NCBI GenBank assembly: GCA_033239005.1
Contig: BSQZ01000073.1
Coordinates: forward strand, 1,670,001-1,734,000
Direction: 5' to 3'
DNA: 64,000 nucleotides
Source: Lamellibrachia satsuma
Lineage: Eukaryota; Annelida; Polychaeta; Sabellida; Siboglinidae
The position numbers were made by a program, and so were the translations under genes. The notes under the pieces are model-generated. The model did no database searches. It was not told the DNA's origin and saw only the letters and a program-made list of their open reading frames with translations. Shown piece after piece: positions 1-16,489 of the stretch. Numbering within the stretch: position 1 is the first letter of the stretch; each line of letters begins with the position of its first letter.

Positions 1-4682
<4,682 letters not shown>

Positions 4683-6330
4683 CGGCATATCTCTGACATC
4701 TGACGGAAGTGATGCACAGTGACACAAGTGACAAATTAGTGACACAACAGACGCGTGTTGAACAAACTTTTACATATTACAAACAGATTATGTCTTCCAG
4801 CAAGCTTATATACCTTGGCAGTATTATATGTACTATATCTATTTATTATATACATATGTGTTATATACATAACGTAGAAGCATTGGAAAGATCAAATGAG
4901 AATCACTGGCAACTTTCACTTGGGAGAGAAGTTATTACTTTTGAGAAAATTTTTTATAAGGCAACATTCTTCTGGAATTTTTCTACAACCATTATTTTTT
5001 ATCAGGTACTTTGTAGAAACTACTTTGGGAAAAGTCACCTTAGTTGTGGAAAAGGTAGGGGTTTGTTAACATAGTAGAACATAACCAAATTATTCAGTTG
5101 TTTTACACTAGCTTTTTAGAGTCTTCCAGTGGTAGCTGTCAATCAATTTGTGCTGTCAATAATTTTTTTTTCAACGATTTTCATTGGTTAACCGATACAT
5201 ATTTATTTGGGGGTTTCATATAATTAAAATGCCCCAAATTTTAGATTTCAATGTACATCTAAATAAACAAAGTTAGACTTCATGTTTTTAACATATGTTG
5301 CTGTACAATATTTACTGTCAGAAATTTTATGAAATGGTAGTTTGACAGACCAATCAATCATCCAATGAAAAATGGGAATAGACAGAACTGGCATATTTTT
5401 TTCATCACCAAATCATGTGTTTTTGAAAATATTAAAGATTACGATTCTAATACTTGTTGTATAGGTATTATTGTTAACCAACTGAGATGTTATGAGTATT
5501 AATACATTCAGTGTTGCAATGTCCCGTAAAACAGTCATTTCATTAAGCAATGAAACTTGTTGTAACATCAACTATTGTGGCAGCAGAACAATCAAGGGTG
5601 TTGGAATATCACCATTACAATATATAATTCATTTAGGACAACACTTTTTACTTAATTAACCTGAAATAATGAGATTTAGAAAAACATCATTTATGTGTGT
5701 AGATAGTGATATTACAATGTTTGGGATTTCGTTTACAGCAGTCGACCAATCAAAGGTGATGGAACAAATATAAGTGTTCCAATTGTTTGAATCACAGGAC
5801 TAGTGATATTAAATATGAATATTTCCAGGGGTATGTTTTTGGCCATCTGTAATCTCATCTATGTGGAATCATTTGACTATTAGTACACTCAGGAATCAGT
5901 AATATTTATGCTGTGTTGTTGCATAGTCATTATTGCTTAATCTGAGAAAAATGGAAACCGCTTTAACATATATGACCGAATTATGCCACTGTCAAAAATA
6001 AATCATGATTAAACATGTTTGTTTGTTTTGTTGGTAAGACAGAATGATTGGTTAACATCAAGTGCTAAGCTAATCTTTCTTTTTCTTTGACTTCAATTGT
6101 GTTTTGTCCCCGCGCATATGTAGCATTTTCATTAAATCCTACATATTTGTTTTTGAGAAAATCAACCTGGAAGATGCATCAAATTTGTTGTAATATTCTG
6201 TTTCATACACAATGTTTGTATACATAAAACTGGATGTGACATTAACAACCCAACCAACACCATAATTCAAGATGTTGCCTCATCGGAAAGCAATATAACC
6301 TGTTGAAAGTCAGACCGCCAAACAAAACAC
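4683..6330. other. 3' UTR candidate and gene-free AT-rich spacer
   Basis: The first ~580 bp may be the 3' UTR of the LRP2BP-like gene. From about 5270 to 6330 I see no convincing coding sequence, terminal repeats or array. Confidence 0.5.
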
Positions 6331-6451
6331 CAAAATGGCCAGACCATGCGTCAAACTGGGCAGGCAGCTAAAGTGGCACATGAAACACATAATCTGCTCT
6401 GGACACGACAACGAAAATCATGCACAGACACACACGCACGCATGCGCGCTC

Positions 6452-6791
6452 GACACATCCTCGGATGACACATCCTCGGAGGACACATCCTCGGAGGACA
6501 CATCCTTGGATGACACTCTGTACACTCATCCTCGGAGGACACATCCTCGGAGGACACATCCTCGGATGACACATCCTCGGAGGACACATCCTCGGAGGAC
6601 ACATCCTCGGAGGACACATCCTCGGAGGACACATCCTCGGAGGACACATCCTCGGATGACACATCCTCGGAGGACACATCCTCGGAGGACACATCCTCGG
6701 ATGACACATCCTCGGAGGACACATCCTCGGAGGACACATCCTCGGAGGACACATCCTCGGAGGACACATCCTCGGAGGACACATCCTCGGA
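6452..6791. repeat. 15-bp minisatellite (acatcctcggaggac)
   Basis: About 22 copies of a 15-bp unit with occasional gatgac variants. The unit is a multiple of three without stops, so it reads as Ser-Ser-Glu-Asp-Val on one strand and Arg-Thr-His-Pro-Arg on the other. Nothing around it supports a gene. Confidence 0.95.
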
Positions 6792-6899
6792 TGCTCTTTC
6801 GTATATTCAGTTGTAAACATACAAACTCAAAGCTCTGAATCGAGCCTTACTTTATCGCTCCAACCATACACTTCGATCCGCCCTTCTTCGGTATCGAAC

Positions 6900-7080
6900 G
6901 TTCGTTCTGCTTCGTGTCAAGTGCTTCACTATGGAACACTGCACTGTGACACCAAGAATTATTACAGCAACAATCAAGTCAAAAGGAAGAAACGTCAGTG
7001 TGATTCAGTGCTATGTTCCAACAAACAGTGGTAATGAATATGCAGATCAAGAGTTCTACGACAGACTGCACATTGTACTG
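6900..7080 (+). mobile_element. LINE endonuclease fragment
   Basis: The frame from 6931 reads RIITATIKSKGRNVSVIQCY then VPTNSGNEYADQEFYDRL. This is the middle of an apurinic-type endonuclease domain of non-LTR retrotransposons (pattern RII.A……..IQCYAPTN…..FY..L). No reverse transcriptase follows; instead the segment passes directly into the 61-bp array. The clade cannot be assigned from so short a piece. Confidence 0.6.
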
Positions 7081-9735
7081 GTTGAAACGTCAGGGAGATA
7101 CAACAAATCTAGAGTTCTACGACAGACTGCACACTGTACTGGTTGAAACGTCAGTGAGATGCATCAAATCAAGAGTTCTACGACAGACTGCACATTGTAC
7201 TGGTTGAAACGTCAGTGAGATGCATCAAATCAAGAGTTCTACGACAGACTGTACACTGTACTGGTTGAAACGTCAGGGAGATACATCAAATCAACAGTTC
7301 TACAACAGACTGCACACTGTACTGGTTGAAACGTCAGGGAGATACAACAAATCTAGAGTTCTACAACAGACTGCACATTGTACTGGTTGAAACGTCAGTG
7401 AGATGCATCAAATCAAGAGTTCTACGACAGACTGCACACTGTACTGGTTGAAACGTCAGTGAGATGCATCAAATCAAGAGTTCTACGACAGACTGCACAC
7501 TGTACTGGTTGAAACGTCACGGAGATACAACAAATCTAGAGTTCTACGACAGACTGCACACTGTACTGGTTGAAACGTCAGTGAGATGCATCAAATCAAG
7601 AGTTCTACGACAGACTGTACACTGTACTGGTTGAAACGTCAGGGAGATGCATCAAATCAACAGTTCTACAACAGACTGTACACTGTACTGGTTGAAACGT
7701 CAGGGAGATACAACAAATCTAGAGTTCTACGACAGACTGCACACTGTACTGGTTGAAACGTCAGGGAGATACAACAAATCTAGAGTTCTATGACAGACTG
7801 CACACTGTACTGGTTGAAACGTCAGGGAGATACAACAAATCTAGAGTTCTACGACAGACTGCACACTGTACTGGTTGAAACGTCAGTGAGATGCATCAAA
7901 TCAAGAGTTCTACGACAGACTGCACATTGTACTGGTTGAAACGTCAGTGAGATGCATCAAATCAAGAGTTCTACGACAGACTGTACACTGTACTGGTTGA
8001 AACGTCAGGGAGATGCATCAAATCAACAGTTCTACAACAGACTGCACACTGTACTGGTTGAAACGTCAGGGAGATACAACAAATCTAGAGTTCTATGACA
8101 GACTGCACACTGTACTGGTTGAAACGTCAGGGAGATGCATCAAATCTAGAGTTCTACGACAGACTGCACACTGTACTGGTTGAAACGTCACGGAGATACA
8201 TCAAATCAAGAGTTCTACGACAGACTGCCCACTGTACTGGTTGAAACGTCAGGGAGATGCATCAAATCTAGAGTTCTATGACAGACTGCACACTGTACTG
8301 GTTGAAACGTCAGGGAGATACATCAAATCAAGAGTTCTACGACAGACTGCACACTGTACTGGTTGAAACGTCAGGGAGATACAACAAATCTAGAGTTCTA
8401 TGACAGACTGCACACTGTACTGGTTGAAACGTCAGTGAGATGCATCAAATCTAGAGTTCTATGACAGACTGCACACTGTACTGGTTGAAACGTCAGGGAG
8501 ATGCATCAAATCAAGAGTTCTACGACAGACTGCACACTGTACTGGTTGAAACGTCACGGAGATACATCAAATCAACAGTTCTACGACAGACTGCCCACTG
8601 TACTGGTTGAAACGTCAGGGAGATGCATCAAATCTAGAGTTCTATGACAGACTGCACACTGTACTGGTTGAAACGTCAGGGAGATACATCAAATCTAGAG
8701 TTCTATGACAGACTGCACACTGTACTGGTTGAAACGTCAGGGAGATGCATCAAATCTAGAGTTCTACGACAGACTGCACACTGTACTGGTTGAAACGTCA
8801 GGGAGATACAACAAATCTAGAGTTCTACAACAGACTGCACACTGTACTGGTTGAAACGTCAGTGAGATGCATCAAATCAAGAGTTCTACGACAGACTGTA
8901 CACTGTACTGGTTGAAGGCGTCAGGGAGATGCATCAAATCAACAGTTCTACAACAGACTGCACACTGTACTGGTTGAAAGCGTCAGGAGATACAACAAAT
9001 CTAGAGTTCTACGACAGACTGCACATTGTACTGGTTGAAACGTCAGGGAGATGCATCAAATCAAGAGTTCTATGACAGACTGCACATTGTACTGGTTGAA
9101 ATGTCAGGGAGATGCATCAAATCAACAGTTCTACGACAGACTGCACATTGTACTGGTTGAAACGTCAAGGAGATGCATCAAATCTAGAGTTCTACGACAG
9201 ACTGCACACTGTACTGGTTGAAACGTCACGGAGATACATCAAATCAACAGTTCTACAACAGACTGCACACTGTACTGGTTGAAACGTCACGGAGATACAT
9301 CAAATCAAGAGTTCTACGACAGACTGCCCACTGTACTGGTTGAAACGTCAGGGAGATGCATCAAATCTAGAGTTCTATGACAGACTGCACACTGTACTGG
9401 TTAAAACGTCAGGGAGATGCATCAAATCAACAGTTCTACGACAGACTGTACACTGTACTGGTTGAAACGTCAGTGAGATGCATCAAATCTAGAGTTCTAC
9501 GACAGACTGCACACTGTACTGGTTGAAACGTCAAGGAGATGCATCAAATCTAGAGTTCTATGACAGACTGCACACTGTACTGGTTGAAACGTCAGTGAGA
9601 TGCATCAAATCAAGAGTTCTACGACAGACTGCACACTGTACTGGTTGAAACGTCACGGAGATACATCAAATCTAGAGTTCTACGACAGACTGCACACTGT
9701 ACTGGTTGAAACGTCACGGAGATACATCAACATTC
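7040..9735. repeat. 61-bp minisatellite derived from a LINE fragment
   Basis: About 44 copies of a 61-bp unit containing gttctacgacagactgcac and ctggttgaaacgtcag. The unit's first part is the endonuclease codons for EFYDRLH at the left edge, so the array appears to have expanded from the LINE remnant. Variants (cacgg/caggg/cagtg; tctaga/tcaaga/tcaaca) are intermixed along the array. The unit is not a multiple of three. Confidence 0.95.
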
Positions 9736-9939
9736 TAGTGCAAGACAAAACACATCCTGGCTTTTGAGTGAAAGAGGAAGTACAGTCACGAACGATAGTT
9801 GCACAATTAATCAGTGTAAATCTTGGTAACACATCATTGCGCCTACACTACGATTGTCTACACAACTACATTTTGTTATTACGTCAAAGTTTTAAATTGT
9901 ATTTTAACAACGATGTATGATTGTCCATCACACACAAAC

Positions 9940-9952
9940 ACGCACGCATGCA

Positions 9953-9984
<32 letters not shown>

Positions 9985-10060
9985 CACTCCTTATATACTC
10001 CTCCTATATATATATATATCGAGAGTTGTAACACCGTCAAGGAGGGAGTATATAATATAT
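9940..10060. repeat. Compound microsatellite (GCAC/CA and TA tracts)
   Basis: A gcac/cacaca tract at about 9941-9985 is followed by short ta runs near 10005-10020 and 10050-10066. Confidence 0.85.
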
Positions 10061-10069
10061 ATATATATT

Positions 10070-11960
10070 TAGATTGGATAAGAACTAAGAATTGGCAAGA
10101 TCCTTATCAAGGGTGTTTATTTTTATTAGAATTATCGGTCGGAATTTGGTAATTTTTCAGGTCTTGGGCTTGGACTCACAAGTCAATAATTACACTATAT
10201 TGATCTAATAACCTTTCACTGTGAGATATTGCTTTGACGTCATTGCAAGTAGATTGAGTGATAAACAATTTGAGCCAATGGCCATGGACACACATTGGAT
10301 ATGAAACCTGCTGATGCAAAGCGTGTGTTTGATGCACATCCGTGAATGACCTAATACATTTTAGGATATTAAATATTGGTAAATGCATATCTACCTAACC
10401 TAACCAATTCTTTGCCATTTAATGTAATACACACAGTCCGCACAGATTGATTAATTGTGTGATGCTCATAAACTGTATAAATGCAAACACAATGTGTATG
10501 AGTATGACCCCCGTACGTTGTTGAACAGCAAAAAGTTATACATAATCGTTTGTAATAGCTATGCTAACTTGAACATACACATGGATGCACTAATTTAAAT
10601 TTAACTGTAGTTATCACTGTACACTGTTAGCAACTTCGTACTCAATATTATTAAGAGATGACGATTGAAGTTTAGGAAACGTGAGCTGTTTTAGGAATAT
10701 AATAACTTATTATGGATAGGATTGTGTATATGAGGAGTTGTAATAATGTGCATCAATGAGCTATAGTAATATGTAAAGTATGTTCGGCATGTGGGGCAAT
10801 TGCATTTAATAAGAAGCCTCTGCTTATCGAAAACATTTACATTTGGCGTTGAACTGAATAAACTTTATTTCAAGCTTAAATATACAAGGGTAATACGACA
10901 TTAGCAAAACACACAACTAATCTTGAGTAACTTCCAAAATCCATTCAGTAGGTTTACATGAGAAGGCTCTCGGCATTTATCCGACCGTATAACGTGGCGA
11001 CTTCCACAAGTCATCGCCTTGACAATGCAATAAGGCAGGTGGTCGATAATTGTCTCAGCAATCGGTGGCCAGCGGCCAAACAGTTCAATGGCCGACATAG
11101 TGGATGTCTCCCAACAAGACATATCACGACTCCGTTTTACATAGTGCTGAAGATACGTCGAATCAACCCTTCATGTCGCGGCACAACCCCGGCGGACACA
11201 CGACTTCACATCTGACACTTAGGCCGTACCGAAGCTCGACACTGAAAATAATGTAAATACATCTGAATTACTATATGAAAGTAAACACAAATTAGCAAGC
11301 AACGAACTACGCACAGTACGTGTCACGCGTGTATCGCTAGTGCAATTAATTACAATTAGGGTCATTCACAAATAAGGACATTCATCATATTTATAAATAA
11401 TACTTAGGTCGATCTAGTAACATTACACAAACTACATTTCAGTGGTTACATCTGAGGCTTCCATAACTACAATCCATAACTACAAAATAAAACATAACCC
11501 AACAACAATACTCTGCCACAACACAACACCTTATATTTATAGTTATAGTCCCAGGCACCCGCACTCGAAACAGTAATCCCGGCCAATACATATACATACT
11601 AGCACGAATGATTAAAGACGTGCGTACTCATTTTATTTCAGATACATCAATGTCTGGAACCTACTCCCATCAGAAATAAGGGGTGTACTAAGACTCCCTT
11701 CAATTCATTCCTGTCAGCATGCTGTGAGCACAGTCTATTTAGCTCCACCAGCCCACCCCATCCGCATATAAAGGACATCTGAATGTGCCTACACGTATTA
11801 TGTGTAGTATTGTGGCTTTGAAATTATGTTTCATGTCAGTCACCCAAGGGGCTGTGCAGAACAAACTCATTCAAGTCCAAGTGCATATAAAACAAATGTA
11901 CGGTCATATAACCGGATTCCCGAAACTTACTATGCATACTAAAAGCGTATTCAGATAAGT
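10070..11960. other. Gene-free spacer
   Basis: No domain, array or terminal repeat recognised. A less AT-rich patch at about 10950-11230 has short open frames on both strands with no recognisable family; it may be an old mobile-element remnant. Confidence 0.4.
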
Positions 11961-11967
11961 CATTCTC

Positions 11968-12365
11968 TAACAAGATTTAACAAAATTTGCCATCCAAGCC
12001 AAAGGCCCAGATGGCAAGTGGACAAGGAAGCCATTGGCTTATCGAGAGTCCAACAATGTTCATCTACTTATAACCCGCCCTCCTGAGATATGTCTCAACC
12101 TTGTTTTTAAACATGTTCACGCTGCTAGCAGTTACACAATCTGTAGACAATTTGTTCCATTCATTTATTTTCCTCTGTGAGAACGAGTGCTTCCTGATGT
12201 CCAATCTACATTGATCCTTTACTAATTTTACCTCATGTCCTGTAGTTCTGCTATCCTTCTTGAGTGAGAAAAACATATTTCTATCAATATTTTCATACCC
12301 ATTCAATATCTTAAAAACTTCAATCTGATCTCCTCTTAACCTCCTTGTCTCTGTCTTCTGATTAG
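11968..12365 (-). mobile_element. 5'-truncated CR1-like retrotransposon, 3' end, antisense
   Basis: Reading the minus strand, this piece encodes ETRRLRGDQIEVFKILNGYE to the ORF2 C-terminus, followed by the same 3' tail as the large copy at 20.2-25.25 kb (…gactctcgataagcc…ttgttaaat). The truncation point is about 12365. One of five copies of the family in the window. Confidence 0.88.
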
Positions 12366-12369
12366 ACAA

Positions 12370-12975
12370 CGCTTACCTCCCGAGCAATATTCTCAAGAAT
12401 GGCAAGTGCAACCTTGTGCACACACGTGTACTGTTAAATCAACGAAGCAGACCTTTACGGCAGGTATTGTCTGGCCGCACCTTCTGTTTCCAGCCGGACA
12501 ACACACGTTTTTACGCCACCAAATTGTGAATCTGCGAATAAGCCGGGTCTATCTTCACCTACAGGGACATTCCCGTTCAGCGTCAATTGCAATTTGCAAC
12601 CACTAAACACCCACTGAATAATGGACTGTCTCGGGTGTGAAATCCCATACTTAGCCTATTAAATATAGTTGCTATATAAATATATAAACTTGTTTGAGTT
12701 TCCTTAGAAAACCCCTTAATGCTGCTTATATAATAATCACATACATTCAACGATCGTACATGTACACATATGTCAAATTGTAGTTCTGAAGCGACGATAC
12801 ACCCCCACTACTGAACATGGGAACATCCCAACGATATAACCGGCAGTACGCTGGCCCTATGATCATAATTATTATGCAAGACTGGTACACGGACTGCTTA
12901 GGATGTTGCTGGTGTTACGCAATACCCTGCTGCAGTGTATTCAGCCAGCTGTAAGTTGTCAATCTGGCTGTAGGC
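12370..12975. other. Gene-free spacer
   Basis: Unique sequence between the truncated CR1-like copy and a MITE-like tract; nothing recognisable. Confidence 0.4.
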
Positions 12976-12979
12976 TGTC

Positions 12980-13134
12980 AGCAGGGTAGACTGAATTGCT
13001 TTAATTTTGTACTTGAGTGAGAGTAAAAGTAATTCACCTAAAAACTACTTGAGTAAAAGTACTTTGTAAAAAAAGTACTTGAGTAAAAAGTAGAACTACT
13101 TTTCAAAAGTACTTGGTCAAATCGGTCTGCCACC
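12980..13134. mobile_element. Possible small hAT-type MITE
   Basis: A tract rich in agtaaaagtactt motifs ends in ggtctgccacccttg, which read backwards (caagggtggcagacc) resembles a hAT terminus. The proposed left end (cagggtagactgaatt) matches it only loosely, and I find no target duplication. Confidence 0.3.
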
Positions 13135-13446
13135 CTTGAACATAGTGCTCACTTGGATGCTTTGAAAGTTATATTATCATTAATGAGAGCTCACAACATC
13201 AAATAATTTCAGTTAAATACATAACTTAATTAATGATGAAGCACATTCCGCCGAGAATAGAGTCTGTCGTCAGAAGCATGTTTTGACTGTTATTGTCGCC
13301 ATGTGGCACCACTGGTATACACAACAATTATGTCGTCATCAATGAAGTAATCTGACGTATTACTGCGTTTTCATGATGTTGTGATCTTTCTGATTTTATT
13401 ATCTGATATTTTTTGATAGTTCGCAGTCCTTTTTTAAGACAGGATC

Positions 13447-14395
13447 AACATTACCAAAACATGTTTTTTTCTATTTTGATTAAAAAAGTGTACCTGGCTT
13501 AAACAAATTACTAATATTAATGTTAATGTATTTTTTTACATATTGTGGAAGTACTCAATGTTCTCAACCTGTGTGGGGGTCATTCATACCAGTGCATCCA
13601 TTATTTTTGTTGCAAGAAAGCTGTAAACAGTGCTATTTTTCACTTATTTTGCACATTTTTATAGGGGCGGTTGGTAGAAAGCAAAAAACAAACATAGTAT
13701 ATACCCTACAGATATATTTTTAAAACCCAGTATCTACTTCTAAGCATGTTTGACATGTACAGGTCATTAGCATTATTCTATATATGAACAATATTTTTTA
13801 CAAGATTTTTTTTAACTGCAAACTGAAGACATGCTGATGCAAGATGAATATTTGACAAGTGTATCATGTAGGATGTTGATCATTGGAAAGATATATTATT
13901 AAGATGCATCATGGAATCAGTTGTGTGGCTGTAGGTTAATTAGTTTTCATGTTAGAGCACTTTAAAGATACCCCCGTCAACATTTCCAAAACACGTTTTT
14001 TTTCTATTTTGATTAAAAGTGTACCTGGCTTAAAAAAATTACTAATATTAATGTTAATGTAATTTTTTTTATATATTGTGGAAGTACTAAATGTTCTCAA
14101 CCTGTGTGGGAGTCATTCACACCAGTGCATCCATTATTTTAGTTGCAAGAAAACTGTAAACAGTGCTATTTTTCACTTATGTTGCACATTTATACAGGGG
14201 CAGTTGGTAAAAAGAAAAAACAATATATATCTTACAGAGACATTTTAAAACTTGGTGTCTATTTCTAAGCATGATTGACATGTATAGGTCATTAGCATTA
14301 TTATGTATATGAAAATATTGTTTACAAGGTTTTAACTGCGAACTATTATGCAGATTTTGACAGAAGCCTTTTCACAGCTGTATCATGTAGGATGA
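13447..14395. repeat. Diverged tandem duplication (~0.53 kb unit, two copies)
   Basis: 13447-13880 and 13979-14395 share ordered blocks such as tctattttgattaaaa, agtgtacctggctta, tattaatgttaatgta and ttctcaacctgtgtggg, at an offset near 533 bp. Both copies have drifted; neither has coding potential. Confidence 0.8.
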
Positions 14396-14399
14396 AATG

Positions 14400-15640
14400 T
14401 AAGTTTTTATTGTCAAACTTATTGCATTGTCTGGGTGTATTAGTAGTTAAAATAAGAAACAACTACTATAAATATGTACATCATTACAAGTATTATATCA
14501 ATATGTGTGGATTGTTGATTGAATAACCATTCTGACACAATATTGCATACCAACGATCAGTTATACATCATTTTTAGAGTTTCATACACCTTCACCCATC
14601 ATCATATCCAAAATAGATAAATTTGGCATAAACAAATATTTAAGTAGTCATATACATAAGTCGTATCCACAGTTATGATAGTACTTATAATGAAAAACAG
14701 TCAGAAAGCACAGTGTAAATCATATTAACATTCCAAATGTAAGACTGTCAGCTTTGAGCTTAATGTGAGTAATGGATGCCTTTCTTCGTCTTGTGTGCTG
14801 GGACATCGTTTGACAGGTCAGTCACGCCGTTACTTTGCAAGTTTGTTTACATGTTTTATCTCCCGCCAAAATGAGCAAAACACCCTGCAGAACTTCAAAC
14901 ATAAACTGCTACACGATAATATAGTTAGATATATCAATTACTACTTACACACGTACTTGAAGATTGGATAGTTATGAACTTTAACAACTACGACGAGAAA
15001 GACGAACTTGAAACAACAGCGGGCTAGGACATCGCATAATTTATTATTCTGACATGTGTGTGGCGCCACCTAACGTTCAAATAGCTAGATAATTCTTTGT
15101 GTCAGTGGATAGTGATACGGGGTTGTTTTAGTTGTACAGTACTTTACTAGCCAGACCTAGCCAAAATCAAAATAATATTTTTGTGTTAATAAATGATCAA
15201 TAAAAGACATACAATTGTTTTTTCGTGAATCAAGGTGAATCCCGGATTTGCGAGAATCGTGAAATTTTCACCTTAAAAAACAAAATACTTTCGCCTAAAG
15301 AAATAAAACAGGATGTACATCAGAGTAAAGAACGTTTATTCAGCTTTACAGGCATATGCACACTTTTATTATAGGTGGTCTATGTAGGCTGCTATGGACC
15401 GTTAAAGTTAACCCCTATAAACGGGCCTCTGTACACGTTTTGGTTGACTTGCTGATCATAGCACTACTAGCGCCGCCTAACGAGCTCCGGCATTGCTATA
15501 ATTTATAGATGTACTAGGAATAGAGTTAATTTCTTGTGATCTGGATGTTTGTGGGCTGCACTGCCACTGAATGTAAAGGCAAATGGCATATGTACTAATG
15601 GAGTAATGACGATATTGAGGTGGAATAAAAAGTTTTAAGA
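14400..15640. other. Gene-free AT-rich spacer
   Basis: No family, array or terminal repeats seen on either strand. Confidence 0.4.
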
Positions 15641-15651
15641 CCGTAAAATGT

Positions 15652-15960
15652 TGACCTAATAATGTGTGAATTTGACATGACCTTGCAATGACCTATCCAC
15701 TTCACCTATGACCATTGACCTATTTAGGTTTAAAATTCCCTAATTAAATTATTATGTATGACATGAGTAAGTCAAGGAGTGTAAGGTGGAATGTCTATAC
15801 ATATTGACCTTAATACGCATTAATGACCTAATTATGTGTGTTAATGGTCTATTTATTTTAATTAAGTATGGATTGTGGTGCTACCATGTCAACAGAGTCT
15901 GTAATTGTTGGCCATAATACTGATCTTACAGTGACCTGATTATTTGATCTCCATTGACCT
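15652..15960 (-). promoter_or_regulatory. Cluster of eight nuclear-receptor half-site motifs, one a perfect DR5
   Basis: TGACCT occurs eight times, always in this orientation: 15652, 15678, 15689, 15716, 15805, 15824, 15932, 15955. The pair at 15678 and 15689 has a 5-bp spacer, which on the minus strand is AGGTCA-N5-AGGTCA, the classical retinoic acid response element layout. Regulatory function is inference only: the tract could equally be a decayed short tandem repeat, and no gene start lies close. Confidence 0.35.
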
Positions 15961-16489
15961 ATTTACATTGATGAATTACCTATTTCAGCCATAAATAATT
16001 ATGTTGTGTGGTGTTCGTAAATGTACTTGGTGTACACAATTGGCTTTACTACAATGTGATCATTTGGTGACTGAATTAAGTATAATTAAAGATGCCTCCT
16101 CAATTCGTTTTTTCCTTGTCTCTCAAATTAATTTTGCCATAAATTAAGCCTACTTAGTATTCACTATGACATGCTAGTTCATTTAAATAACTTAATGCAT
16201 CAACAAGTATTACAACTGTATCTTCAACTGATTTAGCCTATCGCAAATCCGGTTTATTTGCACAAGCGAACTTGCATATTGCAGTGGATACTAGTTTAGT
16301 TTGTCGCAAAATTAATTTGGAGGAGGCACCTATAAGTGAAAATCGAAATGCTGAAAAATCACAAATTTCACCCTTGGTGAAATTTCATAAATTTGTCATG
16401 ATCAGCGAGAGGATGGAAGTCACGCCTATGATCGGCATTGACTCACACAGTGTTTACTATTTTGGATATCCACTATTCTGAGCCTTACT

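Noticed and set aside
6335..6838. Asp/Glu/Ser-rich acidic protein on the minus strand
   Set aside because: Entirely the 15-bp repeat with no supported gene structure.
10901..11215. Short overlapping open frames as a gene
   Set aside because: No recognisable domain, no splice context, and both strands are open to similar length.
12980..13134. Confident hAT MITE call
   Set aside because: Ends match only loosely and no 8-bp duplication was found; kept as a low-confidence feature.
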